This document shows, piece by piece, positions 34,346 to 43,355 of a stretch of 64,000 nt of DNA. Numbering within the stretch: position 1 is the stretch's first letter; each line of letters starts with the position of its first letter. Under the pieces are notes generated by a model. It did not search any database and was not told the origin of the DNA. It saw only the letters and a program-made list of their open reading frames with translations. This stretch comes from Aureimonas ureilytica DSM 18598 = NBRC 106430 (lineage in GTDB: Bacteria > Pseudomonadota > Alphaproteobacteria > Rhizobiales > Rhizobiaceae): positions 32,197 to 96,196 of the forward strand of contig NZ_ARQE01000004.1 of assembly GCF_000382705.1 (NCBI RefSeq). The letters are read 5' to 3'. The position numbers and the translations under genes are program-made.

Positions 34346-35851
34346 ATGTCCCTTGCGGCCCCTCCTTCCCTGAACGAGAAGCTGCCCCGTCGCGGGCAGG
34401 CGTCGCGCCGCGCGGATATGGCCGATACGGTGCGCTCGGCGCGGGACCGGCTCCTGTCGCCCGCCGGCCTGCCGCCGCGCATCGAGCTCGCCCTCCTGCG
34501 CCAGCATGTCGCGCATCTCTTTCTCGGCCTGCCGGTCATCGCGACGATCGTGGCGACCGTGGCGATCGCCGTGGGCCTGCGCGAAACGCTGTTCGCCTGG
34601 AGCTGGATCGCCGCCAATCTCGTGGCGTCGGGCCTCCTCGTGTTCACCGTTTTGCGCTTCGAAGCGTCGAGCCGGCCGATCTTTCAGGCGCTGGCCTGGA
34701 AGCGCCTGTTTCTGGCGGGCCATTTCCTGGCCGGCCTGCCCTTCGCGCTGCTCTGGCTCTGGCCACTCTGCGAGAGCTGCGGCTTCGTGGACACGGATGC
34801 CCTACGCTTTGCGGCCTCCATGGGCGCGATCGCGACGATGGCGATCATCGGCGCGGCGCTCGGCGGCGTCGTGGTGGCGAGCTGCCTGCCGCTCGTGGGC
34901 GCGCTTCTCTACCGCCTGGCCTCGGGCACGGCCCCGATGGAACAGGCGCTGCACGGGCTTCTGATCGGCGCCGTGCCCTTCTTCACGTTGGTGGCCGAGC
35001 GGCTTCGCCGGGGCATGGTCGAGCGCCTGCGCCACAAGGCGGAGAAGGACCAGCTCGTGTCGGAGATCGAGACGGCGCGCATCCAGTCCGACGAGGCGCG
35101 CCAGCGCGCCGAGCACGCCAATCTCGCCAAGTCTCAGTTCCTGGCCACGATGAGCCACGAGTTGCGCACGCCGCTGAACGCGATCCTCGGCTTCTCCGAG
35201 GTCATCAACAACGAGATCCTCGGGCCGGTCGGCAACGACACCTATCGCGAATATGTGCGCGACATCCACCATTCCGGGCAGCACCTTCTCGACCTCATCA
35301 ACGAGATCCTCGACCTCTCGCGCGTCGAGGCGGGCCGCTATACGCTCAACGAAGAGCCCATGCTGCTGGCCGACAAGGCCCGCGAGGGCATCGGCTATAT
35401 CCAGCTCAAAGCCGACACCAAGCGCATCTCGATCGTCTCCGAATTCGAGCCGGACCTGCCGCAGCTCTGGGGCGATCCGCGCTCGCTGCGTCAGGTCGTG
35501 CTGAACCTCCTGTCCAACGCCGTGAAGTTCACGCCGGAGGGCGGGCGGATCGTCTGCCGGGTCGGCTGGACGGCGGGCGGCGGGCAATATGTCTCCGTCA
35601 CCGACAACGGCCCCGGCATTCCCGAAGACGAATTGCCGACCGTCCTCTCCTCGTTCGGCCAGGGCTCGAGCGCCATCAAGTCGGCCGAACAAGGCACGGG
35701 TCTCGGCCTGCCGATCGTCCAGGCGCTGATGGCGCTTCACAATGGCCGCTTCGATCTGCGCTCGCGCGTCGGCCAGGGCACCGAGGCCATCGCCATCTTC
35801 CCGCATTCGCGCGTTCTGGAAGTCATGCCCGCCATGCAGGACTTCGCCTGA
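34346..35851 (+). CDS. Membrane sensor histidine kinase (PdhS/PleC-like)
   Basis: 501 residues from MSLAAPPSLNEK. Five to six membrane helices occupy about residues 50-215. A coiled coil (EKDQLVSEIETARIQSDEARQRAEHA) leads to the HisKA domain with MSHELRTPLNAILGFSEV (His about 271), then HATPase_c with LNLLSNAVKFTPEGG (N), DNGPGIP (G1) and GTGLGLPIV (G2). The H-box and the following LGPVGNDTYREYVRDIHHSGQHLLDLINEILDLSRVEAG resemble the PleC/DivJ/PdhS group that sets DivK phosphorylation, though that subfamily call is by eye. No response regulator is adjacent. Confidence 0.88.
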   Translation: MSLAAPPSLNEKLPRRGQASRRADMADTVRSARDRLLSPAGLPPRIELALLRQHVAHLFLGLPVIATIVATVAIAVGLRETLFAWSWIAANLVASGLLVFTVLRFEASSRPIFQALAWKRLFLAGHFLAGLPFALLWLWPLCESCGFVDTDALRFAASMGAIATMAIIGAALGGVVVASCLPLVGALLYRLASGTAPMEQALHGLLIGAVPFFTLVAERLRRGMVERLRHKAEKDQLVSEIETARIQSDEARQRAEHANLAKSQFLATMSHELRTPLNAILGFSEVINNEILGPVGNDTYREYVRDIHHSGQHLLDLINEILDLSRVEAGRYTLNEEPMLLADKAREGIGYIQLKADTKRISIVSEFEPDLPQLWGDPRSLRQVVLNLLSNAVKFTPEGGRIVCRVGWTAGGGQYVSVTDNGPGIPEDELPTVLSSFGQGSSAIKSAEQGTGLGLPIVQALMALHNGRFDLRSRVGQGTEAIAIFPHSRVLEVMPAMQDFA

Positions 35852-35898
35852 CGAAACCTTCATTTGCGAAGCCTTCAGCGCAAACCCATCTTCCGGTC

Positions 35899-36093
35899 AT
35901 GCCCACGACGCCTTCCTCCCCCTGCATCAAGATCTGCGTGCTCGACCCCCAAAGCGGCTGGTGCGTCGGCTGCGGGCGAACGCTCGACGAGATCGCCGGC
36001 TGGGGCTCGCTCAGCGAGGCCGAGCGGCTGGCCGTGATGGACGGGCTGCCGGCGCGGATGACAAACCTGCCGACTGTCCCGGTGGAGGCCTGA
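35899..36093 (+). CDS. DUF1289 small cysteine-rich protein
   Basis: 64 residues. SPCIKICVLDPQSGWCVGCGRTLDEIAGWGSLSEAERLAVM is the complete DUF1289 motif, with four conserved cysteines likely binding a metal. Function unknown. It lies 47 bp after the kinase gene and 1 bp before the aspartic protease gene, so the three are one operon. Confidence 0.9.
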   Translation: MPTTPSSPCIKICVLDPQSGWCVGCGRTLDEIAGWGSLSEAERLAVMDGLPARMTNLPTVPVEA

Positions 36094-36094
36094 C

Positions 36095-36790
36095 ATGCGG
36101 GGCCTCGCCGTCCTCGTCGCGCTTCTCGCCGGCGCCGCCCTCTTCGCCCTGTCGCGAAACGGGGCGCCGGACTGGGGCGGCCTCGACGGCGACCGAATGG
36201 CGTCGCTCCTTTATCTCGGCGTCTGGGGCATGCTCCTGTCGAGCAGCGTCGTGGTTCTCTTCCGCAACCGCTGGGGCGAGGCGGTGCGCAATCTCCTGAT
36301 CTGGGGCCTCGCCTTTCTCGTTCTGATCGGCGCCTATGCGTTTCGGGGCGAGTTCGGCACGGTGCGCGACCGGGTTCTGGCAGAACTGTGGCCCGGTTAC
36401 GCGGTGACGTCGTGCACGGCGGGCGAGGTCCTAGCGGTGCGCGCCGACGACCGGCATTTCCATGTGGACGCCGTCGTTAACGGAACGCCCGTCTCGTTCC
36501 TGGTGGACACGGGCGCGAGCGTCGTCGCCATCGACCCGGCCGTGGCGCGCCGCATCGGCGTCGACCCGGACGCCCTCGCCTATTCCAGCCGCATCCAGAC
36601 GGCCAATGGCGTCGCCCGCGCCGCGCCCGTCACGTTGGACACACTGCGCGTCGGCTCGATCGAGCGACGCAATGTCCGCGCCGTGGTGACGGACGGGCCG
36701 GGCATCGGCACCAGTCTTCTCGGCATGAGCTTCCTCGGCTCGCTCGACTCGTTCGAGTTCCGCGGCGATCGTCTCATCCTGCGCGACTGA
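36095..36790 (+). CDS. Membrane-anchored clan AA aspartic protease (TIGR02281)
   Basis: 231 residues. Three N-terminal membrane helices (about residues 5-20, 35-58, 65-85) precede a periplasmic retropepsin-like domain. FLVDTGASVVAIDPAVARRIGV holds the catalytic Asp-Thr-Gly, and GIGTSLLGMSFLGSLDSFEFRGDRLILRD is the C-terminal beta hairpin. A single-domain protease of this type works as a dimer. Substrate unknown. It starts one base after the DUF1289 stop. Confidence 0.9.
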   Translation: MRGLAVLVALLAGAALFALSRNGAPDWGGLDGDRMASLLYLGVWGMLLSSSVVVLFRNRWGEAVRNLLIWGLAFLVLIGAYAFRGEFGTVRDRVLAELWPGYAVTSCTAGEVLAVRADDRHFHVDAVVNGTPVSFLVDTGASVVAIDPAVARRIGVDPDALAYSSRIQTANGVARAAPVTLDTLRVGSIERRNVRAVVTDGPGIGTSLLGMSFLGSLDSFEFRGDRLILRD

Positions 36791-36802
36791 GGACAGGCGC
36801 GA

Positions 36803-36994
36803 TCAGCGCCAGACCATGCCAAGGAACAAGTAGGCGACGATCGAAATATTCCCGATCAGGCCGATGGCGAGCACGGCCCAGATAAAGAACCAGAGCGGAG
36901 AGCGCTTGGGCTTCTCGAAGGCGACGGGCGGCGTCGAAGGGCTATCGGTCTTCAAGGCTTGGGTCCTCTTACGGGGCGGTGTGTTTCCGGCCAT
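36803..36994 (-). CDS. Small single-pass membrane protein, 63 aa
   Basis: From MAGNTPPRKRTQALKTDSPS, a basic N-terminal tail followed by one membrane helix (LWFFIWAVLAIGLIGNISIVAYLFLGMVW). No family is recognised. The start lies 4 bp after the dusA stop, in the same direction, so it is probably co-transcribed. An upstream in-frame start would overlap dusA. Confidence 0.65.
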   Translation of the reverse strand: MAGNTPPRKRTQALKTDSPSTPPVAFEKPKRSPLWFFIWAVLAIGLIGNISIVAYLFLGMVWR

Positions 36995-36998
36995 CGCG

Positions 36999-38018
36999 TC
37001 AGGCCGCCGTTTCTGCGGGCTGGCCGCCAAGATCGACATGACGGAAGGCCTCCAGGATCAGATCGGGCGTCGCGTCGGGGCGAACGGCGCGCTCGGACAG
37101 GACCTGCCGCCAGCGGCGCGCGCCGGGCATTCCGCCGAACAGGCCGACCATATGCCGCGTGACCTGCGCGAGGCGACCGCCCCGCGCCATGTGCGCGCCG
37201 GCGTAGTCGGCCATCCGCTGCAAGAGAGCCTCGTAATCCACCGCGACGGCCGGCCGGCCATGAAGGCGCGGGCCGACCTCGGCGAGGTCGGACGGATTGC
37301 CATAGGCGGCGCGCCCGAGCATGACTCCGTCCAACCCCTTGCGCTCCTCGGCCGCCATGGCGACGCTGGCAAGACCGCCGTTGAGGCCGATGAACATGTC
37401 GGGCAGGCGCGCCTTCAGCCGGTGGACGCGGTCATAGTCGAGCGGCGGGATGTCCCGGTTCTCCTTGGGGCTGAGCCCTTGGAGCCAGGCCTTGCGGGCA
37501 TGAACCCAGATCGCCGAGACGTCGGCCGCCACCGCCTCGTCCGCCAGCGCGTCCAGCGCCGCCTCGGGGTCCTGGTCGTCGACGCCGATGCGGCACTTCA
37601 CCGTGACCGGGATCGACACCACTGCTCGCATCGCGGCAAGGCACTCGCCGACGAGCTCCGGCTGGCGCATCAGACAGGCGCCGAAGGCCCCCGATTGCAC
37701 CCGGTCGGAGGGGCAGCCGACATTGAGGTTCACCTCGTCATAGCCGAAGCCTTCGGCGATCCGAGCGGCCTCCGCGAGCTTGGCCGGGTCGGAGCCACCC
37801 AGTTGCAGGGCGAGCGGATGCTCGGCGGCATCGAACCCGAGCAGACGCTCGCGATCCCCATGCAGAACCGCGTCGGCCACGATCATCTCGGTGTAGAGCA
37901 GCGCATCGGGCGCGAGCTGGCGATGAAAGAAGCGGCAATGACGGTCGGTCCAATCGATCATCGGCGCGACGGCGAAGAGCGGACCGGAAGCGTAATGGGC
38001 GGGGCGGGCGGCGGGCAT
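36999..38018 (-). CDS. dusA: tRNA-dihydrouridine(20/20a) synthase DusA
   Basis: 339 residues from [27 protein letters not shown]. An FMN-dependent TIM-barrel enzyme reducing uridines in the tRNA D-loop. [19 protein letters not shown] is the DusA-specific start, [23 protein letters not shown] holds the catalytic Cys, and [25 protein letters not shown] with [15 protein letters not shown] are the phosphate and FMN blocks. It is divergent from acpXL. Confidence 0.95.
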   Translation of the reverse strand: MPAARPAHYASGPLFAVAPMIDWTDRHCRFFHRQLAPDALLYTEMIVADAVLHGDRERLLGFDAAEHPLALQLGGSDPAKLAEAARIAEGFGYDEVNLNVGCPSDRVQSGAFGACLMRQPELVGECLAAMRAVVSIPVTVKCRIGVDDQDPEAALDALADEAVAADVSAIWVHARKAWLQGLSPKENRDIPPLDYDRVHRLKARLPDMFIGLNGGLASVAMAAEERKGLDGVMLGRAAYGNPSDLAEVGPRLHGRPAVAVDYEALLQRMADYAGAHMARGGRLAQVTRHMVGLFGGMPGARRWRQVLSERAVRPDATPDLILEAFRHVDLGGQPAETAA

Positions 38019-38322
38019 GGTGGTGTTCGGCTCTTGTGGGTCTGGCGCCGCGCTGTCCTTTTTCAAACGCGAACTCTTTTCCGGGCCCCAGAACTGGGAC
38101 GAACGGTCTTGGCGGCGACCTGTCTTGGCTTTAAATCTATATGCGCGACAAGACACGGTTGCGCTACCCGTTCCAAGGGTTTTGCGGCTGGCCGGGCCGC
38201 GCGCCGTCCTCGTGAACGGTGCGTCTTCCCCTGGCCGGCCCGGCGGCGTGCTTTGCAAAATCGCCATGATTGCCTATAGGGTCCCGACTCGACTAGCCAG
38301 CGCCTTTGCGAAGGAAACCGAC
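38019..38322. other. dusA-acpXL divergent intergenic region
   Basis: 304 bp without a supported gene. The upstream open frame in the acpXL register has no good start. The only clear structure is the inverted repeat around an AT-rich core at 38121-38155. Promoters of dusA and of the VLCFA operon must lie here. Confidence 0.6.
38121..38155. promoter_or_regulatory. Inverted repeat around an AT-rich core upstream of acpXL
   Basis: TGTCTTG (38121-38127) and CAAGACA (38149-38155) are exact complements flanking 21 bases with TTTAAATCTATAT. This is the most AT-rich point of the region and looks like an operator over a promoter, 168 bp before the acpXL start. Confidence 0.45.
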
Positions 38323-38604
38323 TTGACCTCCACGTTCGACCGGGTTGCCGACATCATCGCCGAAACGAGCGAGATCGATCGGGACAGCATCACGCCCGAA
38401 AGCCACACGATCGACGATCTGGGCATCGACTCCCTCGACTTCCTCGACATCGTCTTCGCGATCGACAAGGAATTCGGCATCAAGATCCCGCTCGAGAAGT
38501 GGACGCAGCGCGTCAACGAGGGCGAGGCCAACACGGAGGAATACTTCGTGATGAAGAACCTCTGCGCCAAGATCGACGAGCTGCGCGCCGCCAAGGGCGC
38601 CTGA
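38323..38604 (+). CDS. acpXL: Acyl carrier protein AcpXL
   Basis: 93 residues from a TTG start preceded by AAGGAA at good spacing, which gives the exact family N-terminus ([27 protein letters not shown]). [29 protein letters not shown] carries the phosphopantetheine Ser37. AcpXL carries the 27-hydroxyoctacosanoate-type very long chain while it is elongated, before transfer to lipid A. It is the first gene of the VLCFA cluster. Confidence 0.95.
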   Translation: MTSTFDRVADIIAETSEIDRDSITPESHTIDDLGIDSLDFLDIVFAIDKEFGIKIPLEKWTQRVNEGEANTEEYFVMKNLCAKIDELRAAKGA

Positions 38605-38738
38605 GACCCCCTCCTCTTCGGATGCGCCCCCAGGCAGCGCATCCGCGATACGGCCGAGCCTGACCTGTTCGGCGGGCGCGCGGCGTCCGCGCCCCCGATC
38701 CGGCGATCCCGCGTCCGGCTCGTTCTGAGAGACGACCC

Positions 38739-39932
38739 ATGACGCAAGCCGCCCGCGACGTTCTGATCACCGGACTGGGACTGGTTTCCTCCCTCGGAGA
38801 AGGGGTGGAGGCGCATGTGGCACAGCTCGGCGGCACCTCCGCGCCGCAGCCGACCATCGAGGCCGAGCGCTTCGCCCCCTATTTCCTCCACCCGCTGCCG
38901 CAGATCGACTGGAGCCGCCAGATCCCCAAGAAGGGCGATCAGCGGCAGATGGAGACCTGGCAGAAGCTCGGCGTCTATGCCGCCGGCCTCGCGCTGGAGG
39001 ATGCCGGCATTCCCGCCGACGAAGCCATGCGCGCCGGCATCGACATGATCGTCTCGGCGGGCGGCGGCGAGCGGGACCCGGAGGTCGACGCGCTGATCAT
39101 GTCGCGCGCGCGTGGCCTTGCCGATCCGCAGCCGCTGATGAACGAGCTTCTGTCGAGCGAGCTTCGCCCGACCCTGTTTCTGGCCCAGCTCTCCAACCTG
39201 ATGGCCGGCAATATCTCGATCGTCCATAAGGTCACGGGCTCGTCGCGCACCTTCATGGGCGAGGAAAGCGCCGGCCTATCGGCGGTGCAGATCGCGAGCG
39301 CCCGCATCCGCTCGGGTCAGAGCCGCATCTGCCTCGTCGGCGGCGCCTTCTCGGCCGAGCGCAAGGATCTCCTGACCAATTACCAGCTCGGCGGCTTCCT
39401 CCTGCGCGATCATTGGCTGCCGGTCTCCGCCCGCTCCGGCGAGACCGCGGGCCTTGCGCCCGGCAGCATGGGCGCGTTCCTGATCCTGGAAGACGCCGAA
39501 CACGCCGCCGCGCGCCATGCGACGGCCTATGCCAGGCTGCGCTTCGTGGCGGGCGATCGCGGCTCGCGCGAGGACGCGCCCTTCCGTCGCCGCCTCGGCC
39601 GGCTTCTGGACGAGGCGGGCGCCTCCGACGACGGGCTTCTCGTCCTGTCCGGCGCGGCGGGCCTCGATGGCGCGACGCAGGGCGAAGCCGAGCTTCTGCG
39701 CGAGCATTATCCGCAGGCCGCCCACCGCGCCTATGGCACGGCGATCGGCCATGGGTTCGAGGCGCATTTCCCGGCCGGCGTCGCGCTTGCCGCCGCGTTT
39801 CTCTCCGCGCGCCGCCTGCCCGCCGAAATGGGCGGCGACGAGCGGCCGGCCGCCTTCGAGCCCAAGCGCGCGCTCGTGACCGGCGTCGGCCATGTGCGCG
39901 GCGAAGGCGTCTGCCTGATGGAAGCGGTCTGA
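38739..39932 (+). CDS. fabF2XL: Beta-ketoacyl-ACP synthase-like FabF2XL, active-site Cys missing
   Basis: 397 residues of thiolase fold. By its place after acpXL and before a full KAS it is FabF2XL of the VLCFA cluster. VLITGLGLVSSLGEGVEAH starts the fold. The nucleophile position, normally in STACxTG, reads MGEESAG, with Glu where Cys should be. Of the two catalytic histidines, GHGFEAHFPAGVALAAAFLS replaces the second block only loosely. It therefore probably acts as a chain-length-factor-like partner of FabF1XL rather than as an independent synthase. Confidence 0.85.
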   Translation: MTQAARDVLITGLGLVSSLGEGVEAHVAQLGGTSAPQPTIEAERFAPYFLHPLPQIDWSRQIPKKGDQRQMETWQKLGVYAAGLALEDAGIPADEAMRAGIDMIVSAGGGERDPEVDALIMSRARGLADPQPLMNELLSSELRPTLFLAQLSNLMAGNISIVHKVTGSSRTFMGEESAGLSAVQIASARIRSGQSRICLVGGAFSAERKDLLTNYQLGGFLLRDHWLPVSARSGETAGLAPGSMGAFLILEDAEHAAARHATAYARLRFVAGDRGSREDAPFRRRLGRLLDEAGASDDGLLVLSGAAGLDGATQGEAELLREHYPQAAHRAYGTAIGHGFEAHFPAGVALAAAFLSARRLPAEMGGDERPAAFEPKRALVTGVGHVRGEGVCLMEAV

Positions 39933-39996
39933 GGCGGCCCGGCCGCCGGTTAAGATTTGAGCGCGGCTGATCCGCGCCAGGGACGAAAACACGATC

Positions 39997-41283
39997 ATGG
40001 CTTCAAGCGATCTCGACTTTCTCGGCCGGCCGGTGGTCGCCGTCACCGGCATCGGCGTCGTGTCCTCGCTGGGGCGCGGCGTCGCCGACAATTGGGCGGC
40101 GCTCGTCTCGGGCCGCTCCGGCATCCATACGATCACGCGCTTTGCCACCGACAATCTGCGCACCACGATCGCCGGCACCGTGGACTTCATGAGCGTCGAG
40201 CCCTGGAGCGGCATCGACCTCTCCTACGCGCTGGCGGAAGCGGCCGGCACGGAGGCCATCGCCATGGCCGGCCTCGACCCGGCCGCGTTCGACGCGCCCC
40301 TGTTTCTGGCCGCCCCGCCGATCGAGCTGGAATGGTCGCAGCGCCTCGCGCTCGACAAGCTGACCGGCGAGGCGCGCGAGGAAGCGGGCTATGATCGCCT
40401 GATGGAACTCGCCCGCAGCCATCGCTCGCGCGCGGTCTACGACCTCACGCTGTTCGGCGGCATTTCGGAGCGCCTTGCCGACAAGCTCGGTACGCGCGGC
40501 CTGCCCGTGACGCTCTCCACCGCCTGCGCGTCCGGCGCGAGCGCCATCCAGCTCGGCGTCGAGGCCATCCGCCGGGGCGATGCGGACCGCTGCATCGCCA
40601 TCGGCACGGACGGTTCGGTGGGCGCCGAAGCGCTGATCCGCTTCTCGCTCCTGTCGGCGCTCTCGACGCAGAACGATCGGCCCGAAAAGGCGTCCAAGCC
40701 CTTCTCGAAGGACCGCGACGGCTTCGTCATGGCCGAGGGCGCGGGCGCGCTGGTCTTGGAATCCTTGAGCGCGGCCAAGGCGCGCGGCGCCACCATTCTC
40801 GGCGTGCTGCTCGGCGTCGGCGAAAAGGCCGACGATTTCCACCGCACCCGCTCCAAGCCCGACGGCTCGCCGATCATCGCGACCATCCGCGCCGGGCTCG
40901 TTGATGCCGGGCTGAAGCCCGAGGACATCGGCTACGTCAACGCCCACGGCACCTCGACGCCCGAGAACGACCGGATGGAATATACCGGCCTTTCCGCCGT
41001 GTTCGGCGACGCGCTGCGTGCGACACCCGTTTCCTCCAACAAGTCGATGATCGGTCACACGCTGACGGCCGCCGGCGCGATCGAGGCGGTGTTCTCGGTC
41101 CTCTCGATGCGCGAGGGCACGCTGCCGCCGACGATCAATCACGACCAGCCGGACCCGGCCATTCCGCTCGACATGGTGCCCAACACGGCCCGTTCGGCGG
41201 ATGTCGCGGCGGTCCTGTCCAATTCCTTCGGCTTCGGCGGCCAGAACGTTTCGCTCGTGATCGGGCGCGAGCCGCGCGGCTAA
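39997..41283 (+). CDS. fabF1XL: Beta-ketoacyl-ACP synthase FabF1XL
   Basis: 428 residues. The catalytic triad of a KAS II enzyme is complete: LSTACASGASAIQLG (Cys), YVNAHGTSTPENDRMEY (His) and NKSMIGHTLTAAGAIEAVFS (Lys/His), then SNSFGFGGQNVSLV. It would catalyse the elongation steps on AcpXL, likely together with the Cys-less FabF2XL. It lies 64 bp after that gene and 15 bp before adh2XL. Confidence 0.93.
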   Translation: MASSDLDFLGRPVVAVTGIGVVSSLGRGVADNWAALVSGRSGIHTITRFATDNLRTTIAGTVDFMSVEPWSGIDLSYALAEAAGTEAIAMAGLDPAAFDAPLFLAAPPIELEWSQRLALDKLTGEAREEAGYDRLMELARSHRSRAVYDLTLFGGISERLADKLGTRGLPVTLSTACASGASAIQLGVEAIRRGDADRCIAIGTDGSVGAEALIRFSLLSALSTQNDRPEKASKPFSKDRDGFVMAEGAGALVLESLSAAKARGATILGVLLGVGEKADDFHRTRSKPDGSPIIATIRAGLVDAGLKPEDIGYVNAHGTSTPENDRMEYTGLSAVFGDALRATPVSSNKSMIGHTLTAAGAIEAVFSVLSMREGTLPPTINHDQPDPAIPLDMVPNTARSADVAAVLSNSFGFGGQNVSLVIGREPRG

Positions 41284-41298
41284 CAGAAGAGTCAGAAC

Positions 41299-42348
41299 AT
41301 GCAGGCTTTGCAGCTCGTCGGAGACAAGGATCTTCGCCGCGTCGAGATCGATGAACCCGGCGCGCCCGGCCCGGGCGAAGTCACCGTCCGCATCAAGGTC
41401 GTCGCGCTCAATCATATCGACGTCTGGGGCTGGCGCGGCATGGCCTTCGCCAAGCGCAAGATGCCGCTCACGATCGGCGCGGAAGCGTCGGGCGTGGTCG
41501 AGCGCCTGGGCGCCGGCACGTCCGGCCTCGTTCCCGGCCAGCTCGTGTCGATCTATGGCGCGCGCACCTGCGGCCTGTGCAAGAGCTGCCGCGAGAGCCG
41601 CGACAATCTCTGCGAGCACGTTTCGGGCGTCCACGGCTTCCATCTCGACGGGTTCGCGCAGGAACTCGTGAACCTGCCCGCGCGGCTTCTCGTTCCCGCC
41701 CCTCCCGGCTGCGACGCGGTCGGCGCGGCGCTCGCGCCCGTCACCTTCGGCACGGTCGAGCACATGCTCTTCGACAATGCCAAGCTTCAGCCCGGCGAGA
41801 CGATCCTCGTTCATGCCGGCGGCTCAGGCATCGGCACGGCGGCGATCCAGCTCGCCAAGCGCCATGGCGCGACGGTCATCACGACGGTCGGCTCCGACGA
41901 CAAGATCGAGCCGGCGCGCGCGCTCGGCGCCGACCACGTCATCAACTACCGCACCGACCGCTTCGAGGGCGTCGTGCGCAAGCTGACCAAGAAGAAGGGC
42001 GTCGACGTCGTGTTCGAGCATGTCGGCAAGGACACGTTCGCCGGCTCCATGCTCTGCCTCAAGCGCGGCGGACGGCTCGTCACCTGCGGCTCGACCTCGG
42101 GCGTCTCGACCGAGGTCAATCTGATGATGCTGTTCCAGCAGCAGCTGAAGCTTCTCGGCTCCTTCGGCTGCCGCATGGAGAACATGGCGGACGCCATGCA
42201 GAAGATGGCGCGCGGCCTCGTGAAACCCGTGATCGACACCGAGGTCGGGCTGGACGACATCGCCGTCGCGCTCGACCGGATGGAAGGCCGCCGCGTCTTC
42301 GGCAAGATCATCCTCCACATGAGCAGCGACACGGCCGCTGCGGGATGA
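41299..42348 (+). CDS. adh2XL: Zinc-type alcohol dehydrogenase Adh2XL
   Basis: 349 residues of the medium-chain dehydrogenase family, in the position of adh2XL in rhizobial VLCFA clusters. The structural zinc cysteines CGLCKSCRESRDNLC are intact and HAGGSGIGTAAIQLAKRHGATVITTVGSDDK is the NADP-binding fold. The usual catalytic-zinc Cys near residue 38 is replaced (ALNHIDVWGWRG), as in quinone-oxidoreductase-like members, so it may be a reductase (enoyl or carbonyl) in the elongation cycle. Its stop overlaps the lpxXL start by 4 bp. Confidence 0.85.
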   Translation: MQALQLVGDKDLRRVEIDEPGAPGPGEVTVRIKVVALNHIDVWGWRGMAFAKRKMPLTIGAEASGVVERLGAGTSGLVPGQLVSIYGARTCGLCKSCRESRDNLCEHVSGVHGFHLDGFAQELVNLPARLLVPAPPGCDAVGAALAPVTFGTVEHMLFDNAKLQPGETILVHAGGSGIGTAAIQLAKRHGATVITTVGSDDKIEPARALGADHVINYRTDRFEGVVRKLTKKKGVDVVFEHVGKDTFAGSMLCLKRGGRLVTCGSTSGVSTEVNLMMLFQQQLKLLGSFGCRMENMADAMQKMARGLVKPVIDTEVGLDDIAVALDRMEGRRVFGKIILHMSSDTAAAG

Positions 42349-43265
42349 ATCCGACGCTCGCCAAGGCCTGGAAGCTCCAGAAGAAGACGCGCGACTTCGT
42401 CGCCGCCAAGGCGCTCTTCGCGATCCTGCGCGTCCTGCGTTTGTTTCCGGCCCGCAAGGGGCTGGACGCGGCCGACCGTCTGGCGCGCCTGATCGGCCCC
42501 CTCACCTCGCGCCACAAGCTGGCCGTCGAGAACCTCACGCTCGCCTACCCCGAGAAGGATGCGGCCTGGGTCGAGGCCACCGCGCGCTCGAACTGGGGCC
42601 AGATGGGGCGCATCGCGGCCGAATACGTGTTTCTGGACGAGATCTTCGACTTCGACCCCGAGCGTCCGGCAGGCGAAGGCCTGATCGAGGTGGAGGGGAT
42701 CGAGCTCTTCGCCGAGCTTCGCAACAGCGAGCGGCCGGTCGTCTTCTTCACCGCGCATCTCGGCTGTTTCGAGCTGCTGCCGATCTGCGCGGCGACGTTC
42801 GGGCTCGACGTCACCGCCCTGTTCCGCCAGCCCAACAATCGCTACGTGGCGCGCGAGGTTCTCGCCGCCCGCAAGACACGCGGCGGGCATCTCGTGCCGT
42901 CCAAGGCGGGCGCCGCCTGGGCGCTGGCGAGCATTCTCGATCGCGGCGGCAAGGTCGGCATGCTCGTCGACCAGAAATTCGCCAAGGGCGTGCCGACGAC
43001 CTTCTTCGGTCGGGCCTGCCGCACCAATCCGCTTCTTCCCAAGCTGGTCCGGCAGTTCGACTGCGACGTCTATCCCACGCGCTCGATCCGCCTACCGAAC
43101 GGCCGCTACCGGCTGGAGCTGCATCCGCGCCTCGATCTGCCGCGCCTCGAGACGGGCGAGATCGATGTCGCCGCGAGCTGCCAGCGCCTCAACGATGTCG
43201 TGGAATCCTGGGTCCGGGAGCATCCCGACCAGTGGATGTGGTTCCACCGTCGCTGGCAGACCTGA
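42345..43265 (+). CDS. lpxXL: VLCFA lipid A acyltransferase LpxXL
   Basis: 306 residues of the LpxL/HtrB lauroyl acyltransferase family. VFFTAHLGCFELLPIC holds the HX4E catalytic motif, and RGGKVGMLVDQKFAKGVPTTFFGR is the second conserved block. The ending WMWFHRRWQT is typical. It transfers the very long chain from AcpXL to lipid A at the inner membrane. Translation is coupled to adh2XL through an ATGA overlap, ending the cluster. Confidence 0.93.
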   Translation: MNPTLAKAWKLQKKTRDFVAAKALFAILRVLRLFPARKGLDAADRLARLIGPLTSRHKLAVENLTLAYPEKDAAWVEATARSNWGQMGRIAAEYVFLDEIFDFDPERPAGEGLIEVEGIELFAELRNSERPVVFFTAHLGCFELLPICAATFGLDVTALFRQPNNRYVAREVLAARKTRGGHLVPSKAGAAWALASILDRGGKVGMLVDQKFAKGVPTTFFGRACRTNPLLPKLVRQFDCDVYPTRSIRLPNGRYRLELHPRLDLPRLETGEIDVAASCQRLNDVVESWVREHPDQWMWFHRRWQT

Positions 43266-43355
43266 CGCGAAGCCGAGGGAATTCGCGCTTTCTCGCCGCC
43301 GACCCAGACTTTCTTAAGGAACATGCCCTAACCCTGTCTGCAAAGGGATTGGGTA

